Origin: Cellulomonas sp. PhB150
Lineage (GTDB): Bacteria; Actinomycetota; Actinomycetes; Actinomycetales; Cellulomonadaceae
Length of the DNA: 64,000 nucleotides
Assembly (NCBI RefSeq): GCF_003755175.1
Contig: NZ_RKHX01000001.1
Location: 992,001-1,056,000, forward strand
Direction: 5' to 3'
Shown here: piece after piece, positions 1 to 8,472 of the stretch
Position numbering within the stretch: the first letter of the stretch is position 1
Layout of the letters: each line of letters opens with the position of its first letter
Notes under the pieces: generated by a model
What the model was told of the DNA's origin: nothing
Database searches by the model: none
Seen by the model: only the letters and a program-made list of their open reading frames with translations
Position numbers and translations under genes: made by a program

Positions 1-518
1 TGCTCGGGATCGGCGTCGTCGGGCTGGTGCAGCTCGTGCTGATCGTCGGCGCGGCCGTCGCCTCGTCCCTCGGGTTCGGCGTGCTCGACTCGTCGTCCCT
101 GGACGTGGGCGCGATCGCGGTGTGGGCGCTCGTGTGGTTCGTCGTCGGCTTCGCGATGTTCGCGCTCGTGCTCGCCGCCCTCGCCGCGTTGGTCTCGCGC
201 CAGGAGGACATCGGCTCGGTGACGGGACCCGTCATCGCGCTGATGATCGTCCCGTACATCGTCGGCATCAGCATCGCTCCCTACGACCCGGAGAGCACGA
301 TCGTCGTCGTGATGTCCTTCATCCCGTTCGCGGCGCCGTTCATCATGCCGATCCGGCAGGCCCTCGGCGCGGTCGAGGGCTGGGAGGTCGCGGTGTCGCT
401 CGGGCTCTCGATCGCGCTGATACCCGTGCTGGTGTGGCTCGCGGGGCGGGTGTACTCCAACGCGGTGCTGCGCGCCGGCGGTCGGGTCAAGCTCAAGGAC
501 GCGCTCGGGGGACGCTGA
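1..518 (+). CDS. ABC-2 type transporter permease, 3' part
   Basis: The reading frame is open from the window edge (codons in phase with position 3) to TGA at 518, so the N-terminus lies outside the window. The visible ~171 residues contain about four to five hydrophobic helices and end in a basic tail (VLRAGGRVKLKDAL). That helix pattern and tail are typical of NatB/YhaP-like ABC-2 permeases that export ions, antibiotics or lipids. An ATPase partner would be expected upstream and is not visible. The substrate cannot be inferred. The family call rests on overall pattern, not on a diagnostic motif. Confidence 0.75.
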   Translation, partial: LGIGVVGLVQLVLIVGAAVASSLGFGVLDSSSLDVGAIAVWALVWFVVGFAMFALVLAALAALVSRQEDIGSVTGPVIALMIVPYIVGISIAPYDPESTIVVVMSFIPFAAPFIMPIRQALGAVEGWEVAVSLGLSIALIPVLVWLAGRVYSNAVLRAGGRVKLKDALGGR

Positions 519-532
519 CCGGCGCACCTGGT

Positions 533-544
533 TAGGTTGGGCGC
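533..544 (+). promoter_or_regulatory. Leaderless -10 element of the HIT gene
   Basis: TAGGTT at 533-538 lies exactly 6 nt before the ATG at 545, with no Shine-Dalgarno between them. Transcription would begin at or next to the ATG, giving a leaderless mRNA. The same arrangement recurs at many genes in this window. Confidence 0.5.
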
Positions 545-994
545 ATGGCGACCCTGTTCACGCGCATCATCGACGGCGAGATCCCCGGGCGCTTCGTCTG
601 GGCCGACGAGGTGGCGGTCGCGTTCGCGACGATCGCGCCCATCACGGACGGGCACGTGCTCGTGGTCCCGCGTGCGGAGATCGTGCAGCTCACCGATGCG
701 CCCGACGAGGTCCTCGCACACCTGGTCGGTGTCGCGAAGACGATCGGGCTCGCGCAGCAGGCCGCGTGGGGCGCACCGCGCGCCGCGCTGCTCGTCGCCG
801 GGTTCGAGGTGCCGCACCTGCACCTGCACGTGCTCCCCGCCTGGGACGAGGCGAGCCTGTCGTTCGCCAACGCCAGGACCGACCTGCCCGGTGCGGAGCT
901 GGACGCCGCCGCGCAGAGCGTCCGCGCCGAGCTCGTCGCGGCGGGCCACGGAGCGCACGTCCCTCGGACGCTGGTCTCGCCCGAGCTCGCGTGA
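545..994 (+). CDS. HIT family hydrolase
   Basis: A 149-residue histidine-triad protein. The motif H91-L-H93-L-H95-VLPA is intact, and H93 or H95 would supply the nucleophile of the nucleotidyl-histidine intermediate. The N-terminal part (FTRIIDGEIPGRFVWAD) is the standard opening of actinobacterial HIT proteins, which hydrolyse dinucleoside polyphosphates or AMP conjugates in the cytosol. Length is normal for the family. The start is set by the -10 element 6 nt upstream. It stands alone between the permease and the molybdoenzyme. The exact substrate is unknown. Confidence 0.92.
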   Translation: MATLFTRIIDGEIPGRFVWADEVAVAFATIAPITDGHVLVVPRAEIVQLTDAPDEVLAHLVGVAKTIGLAQQAAWGAPRAALLVAGFEVPHLHLHVLPAWDEASLSFANARTDLPGAELDAAAQSVRAELVAAGHGAHVPRTLVSPELA

Positions 995-1073
995 CGATCA
1001 CCCCCTCCGCAACGCGCGTCGGCGCGCGACCCACAGCCTGCGGGCGCACCATGGACGCCGAGCGGAGGTGCCG

Positions 1074-2699
1074 ATGAGCACGCGGGAGAGCAGGACGCGG
1101 GACGGGCTGGCCGCGCTGGCCGGGCTCGCGGCAGGCGCCGTCACCGTCGGTGTCGGGAGCCTCGTCGCGCTGTTCACCGGCGCGGCCTCCGACCCGATCA
1201 ACGCGGTCGGCGCGACGTTCGTCGACGCGACTCCGCTCTGGCTCAAAGAGTTCGCGACCTCCACGTTCGGCACCGACGACAAGCTCGTGCTCGGGCTCGG
1301 CGAGGTGCTGGTCCTCGCCCTGCTGGCCGCGGTGGCCGGGGTGCTGGCCGCCCGGAGGTGGGCGTGGGGCGCGACGCTCGTCGTGCTGCTCGCGGCCGTG
1401 AGCGGGATCGCCGCGATGTCCCGGCCGGACACGGGGACGCTCGCAGCGGTACCCAGCGTGGCCGCGGGGGTCGCGGGACTCGTCTCGCTGCGGCTGCTCG
1501 TCGACCGGCTCCCCCGGGTGGCCGCGAAGGCCGCGCGTCCGACGCCTGCCGCACCCGACCCACGGCCCGTCGACTCCGCCCGGCCCATCGGCGCAGCCGC
1601 AGCGACGACACCTGCGCCGCGCCCGGCTCCCGGGCCGGACCGGCGGGCGTTCCTGCAGGCGACGGCCGCCGCGGCGAGCCTGGGTGTCATCGCTGCCTTC
1701 GTCGGCCGCGCCGTGGGGGCGACCGGGCGCGCCGCCCGCAGCGCCCGCGCGGCCCTGCGCCTTCCGGCGCCCGCGACCACGGCGGCACCCGTTCCCACGG
1801 GCGTGCAGGTTGACACCCCCGGGATGGAGCCGTGGGAGACACCCCCGGACGACTTCTACCGGATCGACACGGCGCTCGTCGTCCCGCAGGTCGACCCGAG
1901 CACGTGGGAGCTGCGCGTTCACGGGCTGGTGGAGCAGGAGGTCACGCTCACGTGGGACGAGCTGCTCGCCTCCGAGCTGGTGGAGGCGTGGGTGACGCTG
2001 TGCTGCGTGTCCAACCCCGTGGGCGGTGACCTGATCGGCAACCAGCGCTGGCTCGGCCTCCCGATCCGTGAGGTCCTGGCGCGGGCCAAGCCGCACGCCG
2101 ACGCCGACATGGTGCTCTCGAAGAGCTCCGACGGGTTCACCGCCTCGACGCCGATCGAGGCCCTCACCGACGACCGCGACGCCCTGCTCGCGATCGGCAT
2201 GGACGGCGAGCCCCTGCCCATCGAGCACGGGTTCCCCGTGCGGATGGTGGTGCCCGGGCTGTACGGGTACGTGTCGGCGACCAAGTGGGTGGTCGACCTC
2301 GAGGTCACCCGGTTCGCGGACAAGACGTCGTACTGGACCGACCGTGGCTGGTCGCCGCACGGGCCGGTCAAGACGCAGTCGCGGATCAGCGTGCCGCGGT
2401 ACGACGACTCGCTGAAGGCCGGCGAGATCGTCGTGGCCGGCACCTCGTGGGCGCAGCACCGCGGCGTCACGCGCGTGCAGGTCCGCGTGGACAGCGGGCC
2501 GTGGGTGGACGTCGACCTCGCCGACGACGGCGGCATCGACTCGTGGCGCCAGTGGAGCTACCGCTGGCAGGCCGAGCCCGGCAGGCACACCCTCCTGGTG
2601 CGTGCGTACGACCCGGACGGCGTGCAGTCGGGCAAGCGGGTCGACGTGGTCCCGAACGGCGCCGAAGGCTACGACCAGGTCCAGGTCACGGTCGCCTGA
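1074..2699 (+). CDS. Membrane-anchored sulfite-oxidase-family molybdopterin oxidoreductase
   Basis: 541 residues; the ATG at 1074 has a GGAGG ribosome site just upstream. Residues 1-145 hold about four membrane helices. After a Pro/Ala linker comes a second hydrophobic stretch headed by DRRAFLQ (189-195), resembling a Tat signal. Residues ~250-430 form the oxidoreductase molybdopterin domain with WVTLCCVSNP (C310/C311), the cysteine that ligates molybdenum in sulfite oxidase and MsrP/YedY. Residues ~440-541 match the Mo-co dimerisation domain. The enzyme probably acts outside the membrane on a sulfoxide, sulfite or related substrate. No haem domain or partner gene is adjacent. The substrate is inferred only at family level. 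Confidence 0.88.
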   Translation: MSTRESRTRDGLAALAGLAAGAVTVGVGSLVALFTGAASDPINAVGATFVDATPLWLKEFATSTFGTDDKLVLGLGEVLVLALLAAVAGVLAARRWAWGATLVVLLAAVSGIAAMSRPDTGTLAAVPSVAAGVAGLVSLRLLVDRLPRVAAKAARPTPAAPDPRPVDSARPIGAAAATTPAPRPAPGPDRRAFLQATAAAASLGVIAAFVGRAVGATGRAARSARAALRLPAPATTAAPVPTGVQVDTPGMEPWETPPDDFYRIDTALVVPQVDPSTWELRVHGLVEQEVTLTWDELLASELVEAWVTLCCVSNPVGGDLIGNQRWLGLPIREVLARAKPHADADMVLSKSSDGFTASTPIEALTDDRDALLAIGMDGEPLPIEHGFPVRMVVPGLYGYVSATKWVVDLEVTRFADKTSYWTDRGWSPHGPVKTQSRISVPRYDDSLKAGEIVVAGTSWAQHRGVTRVQVRVDSGPWVDVDLADDGGIDSWRQWSYRWQAEPGRHTLLVRAYDPDGVQSGKRVDVVPNGAEGYDQVQVTVA

Positions 2700-2736
2700 C
2701 CCCCACGCCCCCCGCGAGTGCTACCCCAGCCGATCG

Positions 2737-2762
2737 AGTGCGCCCGTAACGACGGGCGCACT
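2737..2762. terminator. Bidirectional hairpin between convergent genes
   Basis: A perfect 10-bp inverted repeat (AGTGCGCCCG / CGGGCGCACT) around a 6-nt loop lies between the ends of the molybdoenzyme (+) and the nitrate reductase (-). There is no U-tract, as is usual in high-GC actinobacteria. The position supports shared termination. Confidence 0.65.
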
Positions 2763-2797
2763 GGGTGGACACGGGGCACTCGCCGGGGGCGGGGGGA

Positions 2798-5700
2798 TCA
2801 GTAGACGTCGCGGACGTAGCGGCGGGTGGTCGTGAGGTGCTTGACGTAGGCGTCCGCCGCCTCGGGGGTCAGGTGGCCCTGGGTCGCGACGATCTCGCGC
2901 AGCGCCGCGTCGACGTCCTTGGCCATGCGGGAGGCGTCGCCGCAGACGAAGAACGACGCGCCCGCCTCGAGCCACTCCCACAGGCGCGCACCGTGCTCGC
3001 GCATCCGGTCCTGGACGTAGACCTTGCCGCGCTGGTCGCGGGAGAACGCGGTCGAGAGCCGGTCGAGCGTGCCGTCCTTGAGCAGCTGGGACAGCTCGTC
3101 GCGGTAGTAGAAGTCGGTGGCCTGGTGCTGCTCCCCGAAGAACAGCCAGTTGCGCCCGGTGTGGCCGGCGGCGGCGCGGTCGGCGAGGAAGCCGACGAAC
3201 GGCGCGACGCCCGTGCCCGGTCCGACCATGATCGCGGGCACGTCGGGAGCCGGCGGCAGGAAGTGCGAGGTCGGCTGCACGTGCACCGGCACGACGGTGC
3301 CCAGCGGGGCGTCGGCCAGGAACGTCGAGCAGACCCCTCCGCGGTCCGTCCCGGTCGGTGAGGCGTACCGGACGACGGACATCGTCAGCGACACCGCGTG
3401 GGGCGCGACGCGCGCGCTCGACGAGATCGAGTACTGGCGCGGCGCGAGGCGGCGCAGGACGCCGACGAGCTCGGCGGCCGGCACGCCGGGCGCGAGCTCG
3501 GTGACCACGTCGACCGCCTGCCGGCACCACGTCCAGCGCGCCAGGTCGTGGGCGTTGCCGGGCCGCAGGAGCTGGCGCAGCTCGGCGCTGCCCGAGCGCT
3601 CGGCGACGAAGGTGAGCAGGTCGGTCGACAGGCGGCTGATGTCGAGGTCCGTGGTGAGCGCGTCGCGCAGAGCTCGGGCGCGCCCGTCGACGACGACCTC
3701 CTGGTGCGGGTCCCAGCCGGTCACGGCGAACCACTCGTCGACCAGCGCCGTCGCGTTCGTCGGCCGGACCGCGATCGCGTCGCCCGCGCGGTAGACGACC
3801 GCGCGCGGGCTGTCCGCGACGTCGAGGACGACCTCGCGGACCTCCTTGCCCGAGCCGGGCAGGGACAGCAGGCGGTTGCCGACGAGGCGCGCCTCGCCGG
3901 GGTTCTGACGGGTGGCGGGGCCGGCGGTGGGCGCGGGGCTGGGGGCGACGGCGGCAGCAGGCCCGACGTCCGACGACGGCGGTGCCGGGTCCACCGCGGC
4001 GAGCGCGGCCGCGACCGCGTCGATCCATGCGTGCGCCCGGTCGTCCTCGCCGGGCTCGCAGTCGACGCGCTCGACGACCCTGGCCGCACCGAGCTCCTCG
4101 AGCCGGTGGTCGAGCCGGCGGCCGTGCCCGGCGAACCGGTCGTAGCTCGAGTCGCCCAGGGCCAGCACCGCGAAGCGCGAACCGTCGAGGCGGCGCGCTC
4201 CCTCGGCGGCGACCGACTCCCAGAAGGCGGTGCCGTTGTCGGGGGCGTCGCCGTCGCCGAAGGTGCTCGTGACGAGGACGAGGTCCGCGCCGACGGGCAG
4301 GTCGGCGGGCAGGCAGTCATCCATCGCGACGGTCCGGGGCGCGAGGCCCGCGCCGGTGAGTCGCTGCGCCGCAGCTGCGGCCAGGTCCTCGGCCGTGCCG
4401 GTCTGGGACGCCCAGAGGACGACGACCTGGCGGGTGGTCGTCGTGGCCTCGTCGGGCGCCTCCCCCCGCCCGTGCCGCTCGGGCGTGCGCGAGAACAACC
4501 CGGCGAGCAGTCCGTCGACCCACAGCGCCTGGTCGGCGTCGAGCGGAGCTGTTGACGGGAGCACGGGCGTGCCCGGCTCTCCCCCGCCGAGGCCCGCGAG
4601 GAACCCCGCGAGGTAGCGCCGCTGGCTCTCGCCGAGCCGGGGAGGCTCGGGGACGTCGAGCCCCAGGGCCGCGCCGAGCGCACGGATCGCCAGGGCACCG
4701 GGGGTCAGGCCGCCACGGGTGACGGGCTCCTCCACCACGGGAGCCACGGGCGCAGCGACCAGGTTGAGCGCGACCGCGCACACCTTGAGCTCGGGCTGGA
4801 AGGAGAGCGGGTCCACCGCGTCGTTCGTCACGGCGTTGACCGCGAGGTACTCCCCGAACACGTCGTTCCAGTGGAAGGGCGCGAACAGGGCGCCGGGCAG
4901 CACGCGGTCCGTGACCCGTGCCGGCAGCACGGCGCGGCCCCGGCGTGAGGCGATCTCGACCGACGCGCCGTCGACCAGGCCGAGCTCGGCCGCGTCCGAC
5001 GGGTGGATCTCGACGAACGGCCCGGGCGCGAGCTTGGTGAGCTTGGCGACCTTGCCCGTCTTGGTCATCGTGTGCCACTGGTGCTGCACGCGGCCGGTGT
5101 TGAGCACGAAGGGGTAGTCGTCGTCGGGTAGCTCGGCCGCGGGCAGGTGGGGACGGGCGTGGAACCGGGCGCGGCCGGACGGCGTCGGGAAGCGGAGGCG
5201 GGGCCGGGTGCCGTCGGGGTGCTCGAGGACGGGCTGGCTGACGCCGTCGTTGAGGTAGCGGATGGGGTTGCGGCGCGGGGCGTCGGGCGCGGCCGGCCAC
5301 TGCACGGACCCGCCGCGGAGGCGGTCGTACGTCACGCCGCGCAGGTCGTAGCCCGTGCGGGGGTTCGCGAACGCGCGCAGCTCCCCGAAGACCTCCTCCG
5401 ACGTCGCGAAGTCGAAGCCGTCGTAGCCCATCGCGGTCGCCACGCGGGCGATCAGCTGCCAGTCCGGCAGCGCGTCGCCGGGCGGCCGCAGCGCCGCGCG
5501 GGCCAGGGTGAGGTTCCGCTCCGAGTTGATCATCACGCCGTCGGACTCCGACCACAGGGCGCCCGGCAGCACGACGTCGGCGTACGCGTTGGTCTCGGTG
5601 TCCGCGAAGGCGTCCTGCGTCACGACGAGCTCGGCCCGCTCGAGGCCCTCGATGACCGTGCGCCGGTTCCCGACCGACGCTACCGGGTTGGTGCACACCA

Positions 5701-6952
5701 CCCAGCACGCCTTGATCTCCCCGGCGGCCATGCGCTCGAACATGTCGACCGTGCCGCGGCCGGTGAAGTCGGGGCGCAGCGTCCCGGGCGCCAGGTCCCA
5801 CACGCCCTCGACGAACGCGCGGTCGTCGGCGTCGAGGACTGAGCGCTGGCCCGGCAGCCCGGGACCCATGTAGCCCATCTCGCGACCGCCCATCGCGTTG
5901 GGCTGGCCGGTCAGCGAGAACGGACCGGACCCGGTGCGGCAGATCGCGCCCGTCGCGAGGTGCAGATTGACCAGCACGTTCGTGTTCCACGTGCCGTGCG
6001 CGGACTGGTTGAGGCCCATCGTCCAGCAGGAGACCCAGCTGCTCGCTCCCGCGAGCATCGAGGCGGCCGCGCGCAGGTCGGCCTCCGGGACGCCGGTGAT
6101 CCGCGCGACCTCGTCGGCCGGGTAGTCCTCGAGCATCGCCTCGACGTCTTCCCAGCCCTCGGTGTGCTCGGCCACGAACTGCTCGTCGAGCCCGCCGGCC
6201 TCCACCACGAGGCGCAGCAGGCCGTTCATCAGGGCGATGTCCGTGCCGGGCGCGACCTGGAGGAAGAGGTCGGCCTTGTCCGCGGTGGCGGTCCGACGAG
6301 GGTCGACGACGATCAGCTTCGCGCCGGCCTTGACCCGGTCGAGCAGGCGCAGGAACAGGATCGGGTGGCAGTCGGCCATGTTCGCGCCGATGACGAAGAA
6401 CACGTCGGCGTGGTCCAGGTCGTCGTACGACCCGGGCGGGCCGTCGGCGCCCAGCGAGAGCTTGTAGCCCGTCCCCGCGCTGGCCATGCACAGGCGCGAG
6501 TTCGACTCGATCCACTGCGTGCGCACGTACCCCTTGGCGAGCTTGTTGGCCAGGTACTGCGCCTCGAGGCTCATCTGCCCGGACACGTACAGGGCGAACG
6601 CGTCGGGGCCGTGGGTGTCGACGACCTCACGCAGGCGGCGCGCGACGAGCTCGATGGTCGCGTCGAGGTCCGCCCGCGCCGGCTCGGCACCGCGCTCGTC
6701 CCGCACGAGGGCGTGGCTCGCGCGGCCGCCCGCGGCGAGCATGTCCGCGCTCGTCGCCCCCTTGGTGCACAGCCGTCCCGCGTTGGCCGGGTGCGACTTG
6801 TCACCGCGCGCGCCGCGTGCCACCCGGCGGCCCTCGTCGTCGCACTCGACGTCGAGGACGATGCCGCAGCCCACGCCGCAGTAGGAGCACACCGTCGCGA
6901 CCTGCTCGAGCGACGTGGTGCTCCCCTGCGGCGCGGGAGTGGTGGTGGTCAT
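2798..6952 (-). CDS. Assimilatory nitrate reductase fused to CysJ-like flavoprotein
   Basis: 1384 residues made of two enzymes. Residues 1-~730 are a NasA-type molybdopterin oxidoreductase. It has an N-terminal [4Fe-4S] site at C22, C25, C29 and C62, the molybdenum-ligand context NSRLCMASA (C155), CTNP at ~420 and the C-terminal molydop-binding domain. Residues ~841-990 are a flavodoxin (WASQTGTAEDL). The rest is the FAD and NADPH reductase of sulfite-reductase alpha subunits, with MVGPGTGVAPF and the terminal RYVRDVY. Electrons would pass NADPH-FAD-FMN-FeS-Mo to reduce nitrate to nitrite in the cytosol without a separate NasB. It follows narK by 19 nt. No nitrite reductase is in the window. 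Confidence 0.93.
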   Translation of the reverse strand: MTTTTPAPQGSTTSLEQVATVCSYCGVGCGIVLDVECDDEGRRVARGARGDKSHPANAGRLCTKGATSADMLAAGGRASHALVRDERGAEPARADLDATIELVARRLREVVDTHGPDAFALYVSGQMSLEAQYLANKLAKGYVRTQWIESNSRLCMASAGTGYKLSLGADGPPGSYDDLDHADVFFVIGANMADCHPILFLRLLDRVKAGAKLIVVDPRRTATADKADLFLQVAPGTDIALMNGLLRLVVEAGGLDEQFVAEHTEGWEDVEAMLEDYPADEVARITGVPEADLRAAASMLAGASSWVSCWTMGLNQSAHGTWNTNVLVNLHLATGAICRTGSGPFSLTGQPNAMGGREMGYMGPGLPGQRSVLDADDRAFVEGVWDLAPGTLRPDFTGRGTVDMFERMAAGEIKACWVVCTNPVASVGNRRTVIEGLERAELVVTQDAFADTETNAYADVVLPGALWSESDGVMINSERNLTLARAALRPPGDALPDWQLIARVATAMGYDGFDFATSEEVFGELRAFANPRTGYDLRGVTYDRLRGGSVQWPAAPDAPRRNPIRYLNDGVSQPVLEHPDGTRPRLRFPTPSGRARFHARPHLPAAELPDDDYPFVLNTGRVQHQWHTMTKTGKVAKLTKLAPGPFVEIHPSDAAELGLVDGASVEIASRRGRAVLPARVTDRVLPGALFAPFHWNDVFGEYLAVNAVTNDAVDPLSFQPELKVCAVALNLVAAPVAPVVEEPVTRGGLTPGALAIRALGAALGLDVPEPPRLGESQRRYLAGFLAGLGGGEPGTPVLPSTAPLDADQALWVDGLLAGLFSRTPERHGRGEAPDEATTTTRQVVVLWASQTGTAEDLAAAAAQRLTGAGLAPRTVAMDDCLPADLPVGADLVLVTSTFGDGDAPDNGTAFWESVAAEGARRLDGSRFAVLALGDSSYDRFAGHGRRLDHRLEELGAARVVERVDCEPGEDDRAHAWIDAVAAALAAVDPAPPSSDVGPAAAVAPSPAPTAGPATRQNPGEARLVGNRLLSLPGSGKEVREVVLDVADSPRAVVYRAGDAIAVRPTNATALVDEWFAVTGWDPHQEVVVDGRARALRDALTTDLDISRLSTDLLTFVAERSGSAELRQLLRPGNAHDLARWTWCRQAVDVVTELAPGVPAAELVGVLRRLAPRQYSISSSARVAPHAVSLTMSVVRYASPTGTDRGGVCSTFLADAPLGTVVPVHVQPTSHFLPPAPDVPAIMVGPGTGVAPFVGFLADRAAAGHTGRNWLFFGEQHQATDFYYRDELSQLLKDGTLDRLSTAFSRDQRGKVYVQDRMREHGARLWEWLEAGASFFVCGDASRMAKDVDAALREIVATQGHLTPEAADAYVKHLTTTRRYVRDVY

Positions 6953-6971
6953 CGGGGGCCGGTACCGGCGG

Positions 6972-8330
6972 TCAGATCTTCGTCGTGCCGAAGGAGGAGC
7001 CGCGGCGCTGGTAGATGGCCCACACCACGGCGGCCATGACGACGTAGGCGCCGACGATCACCCACAGGGCGGCCTGGATGTTGCCCGTGTGGTTCGTCGA
7101 GTAGGCGAACCCGCGCGGGATGAGGAAGCCGCCGAAGGCGCCGATCGCGCCGGCGATGCCGAGGCAGCCGGCCGCGGCCTTGGCGCGGCGGGCGCGGTCG
7201 GCGTCGTCGGTCACGCCGTGCCGGAACACGGCCGGGATCATCCGGTAGACCGAGCCGTTGCCGGCACCGGTGGCGGTGAACAGCACGAGGAAGGAGGCGA
7301 GGAATGCACCGAAGGCGTGCTCGCGCAGGGCGAAGATCGCGCTGACCGTGCCAGCGGCCATGATGGCGAACGCCGCGATCGTGACGCGGGAGCCGCCGAA
7401 CCTGTCCGCGAGCCAACCACCCGCGGGGCGGGCGACCGAGCCGACGAGCGCACCGAGGAAGGCGATCGACATCGTGACCTCGGGGAACTGGGCCTTGAGC
7501 AGCGTGGGGAACGCGCCGGAGAAGCCGATGAAAGAGCCGAAGGTGCCGATGTAGACGAACGAGATGATCCAGGTGTGCCGCGAGCGGGCCGCGACGCCGT
7601 AGGTGCGCGGGTCCGACTTGGCGTTCGAGAGGTTGTCCATGAAGCGCCAGGCCAGGACGGCCGCGATCAGGATGAGCGGGAGGAACATCCAGCCGGCCCG
7701 CTCGAGCTGCACGCCGGCGGCGCCGACGATGATGATCGGCACCGCGAACTGCACGGCCGCCGTGCCGATGTTGCCGCCCGCGGCGTTCAGGCCCAGCGCC
7801 CGGCCCTTCTCCCGCTCGGGGTAGAAGAACGAGATGTTGGCCATCGAGGACGCGAAGTTGCCGCCGCCGAGACCGGCGAGCGCGGCGACGAGCAGCAGGA
7901 CGCCGAACGACGTGTCGCTGTTCTGGACTGCGAGCGCCAGCGACACCGTGGGGATCAGGAGCAGCATCGCCGAGACGATGGTCCAGTTGCGGCCACCGAA
8001 GATCGGGACCGCGAACGTGTAGGGGATGCGCAGGGTCGCGCCGACGAGGCTCGGCACCGCGATGAGCCAGAACATCTGGTCGACCGTGAGGTCGAAGCCG
8101 GCGGCGGGCAGCTGCGGGACGACGATGCTCCACAGCGCCCAGACTGCGAACCCGAGGAACTCGGCGAAGACGGAGAGGCCGAGGTTGCGGCGGGCGACCG
8201 AGCGGCCCTCGACCGCCCACTGCCCCGCGTCCTCCGGGTCCCAGCCGTCGATCCACCGGCCGGGCCGACGGGTGAGCGTCGCGGCGGTCGCGACCGTCGA
8301 TGGTGCTTCGTCCACGAGCGGTGTCGCCAT
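6972..8330 (-). CDS. narK: NarK-type nitrate/nitrite MFS transporter
   Basis: 452 residues with the hydrophobic profile of a 12-helix MFS carrier. Conserved NarK/NrtP stretches include GGNFASSMANISFFYPE and a second glycine-rich GAGNGSVYRMIPAVF, the nitrate signature pattern. The ATG at 8328-8330 is chosen because GGAGG lies 6-8 nt upstream; the open frame extends further but has no initiation signal there. It would import nitrate for the fused reductase that follows, and it lies downstream of the molybdate import genes in the same direction. Nitrite export is an alternative, but pairing with an assimilatory enzyme favours uptake. Confidence 0.9.
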   Translation of the reverse strand: MATPLVDEAPSTVATAATLTRRPGRWIDGWDPEDAGQWAVEGRSVARRNLGLSVFAEFLGFAVWALWSIVVPQLPAAGFDLTVDQMFWLIAVPSLVGATLRIPYTFAVPIFGGRNWTIVSAMLLLIPTVSLALAVQNSDTSFGVLLLVAALAGLGGGNFASSMANISFFYPEREKGRALGLNAAGGNIGTAAVQFAVPIIIVGAAGVQLERAGWMFLPLILIAAVLAWRFMDNLSNAKSDPRTYGVAARSRHTWIISFVYIGTFGSFIGFSGAFPTLLKAQFPEVTMSIAFLGALVGSVARPAGGWLADRFGGSRVTIAAFAIMAAGTVSAIFALREHAFGAFLASFLVLFTATGAGNGSVYRMIPAVFRHGVTDDADRARRAKAAAGCLGIAGAIGAFGGFLIPRGFAYSTNHTGNIQAALWVIVGAYVVMAAVVWAIYQRRGSSFGTTKI

Positions 8331-8472
8331 GAGTGCCTCCGGGAGGGAATGGTGCTGACTCGACGCGACGAACGCTAGGAAGCCGATGTTTCCGCCCCGT
8401 GCGCGCGGCTGTTGCGCGTTGCGAACCTTTCGCGCACCGGCACGCCCCGCGGGCTGTGAGGTTTTCCGCGGG
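8331..8472 (-). promoter_or_regulatory. modC-narK intergenic region, probable narK promoter
   Basis: This 142-bp gap separates the molybdate operon from narK. On the minus strand TAGCGT (around 8376) could be a -10 element, and GGAGG precedes the narK start. A CGCAC-N6-GAAAC string nearby resembles half a GlnR box, but a second properly spaced half is missing. Nitrogen control is therefore only a suggestion. Confidence 0.35.

Noticed and set aside
537..1073. Open frame leading into the molybdoenzyme gene
   Set aside because: It overlaps the HIT gene in another frame, is Arg/Ser-rich as shadow frames are, and GGAGG-ATG at 1074 gives a clear start.
3117..3794. Plus-strand open frames opposite the nitrate reductase and opposite narK
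   Set aside because: They lack recognisable domains, ribosome sites and -10 boxes, and their composition is that of reverse-complement shadows.
8390..8470. Possible GlnR box before narK (CGCAC-N6-GAAAC on the minus strand)
   Set aside because: Only one half-site is convincing. The next GAAA-like half is 39 bp away rather than the ~22 bp expected for a paired site.
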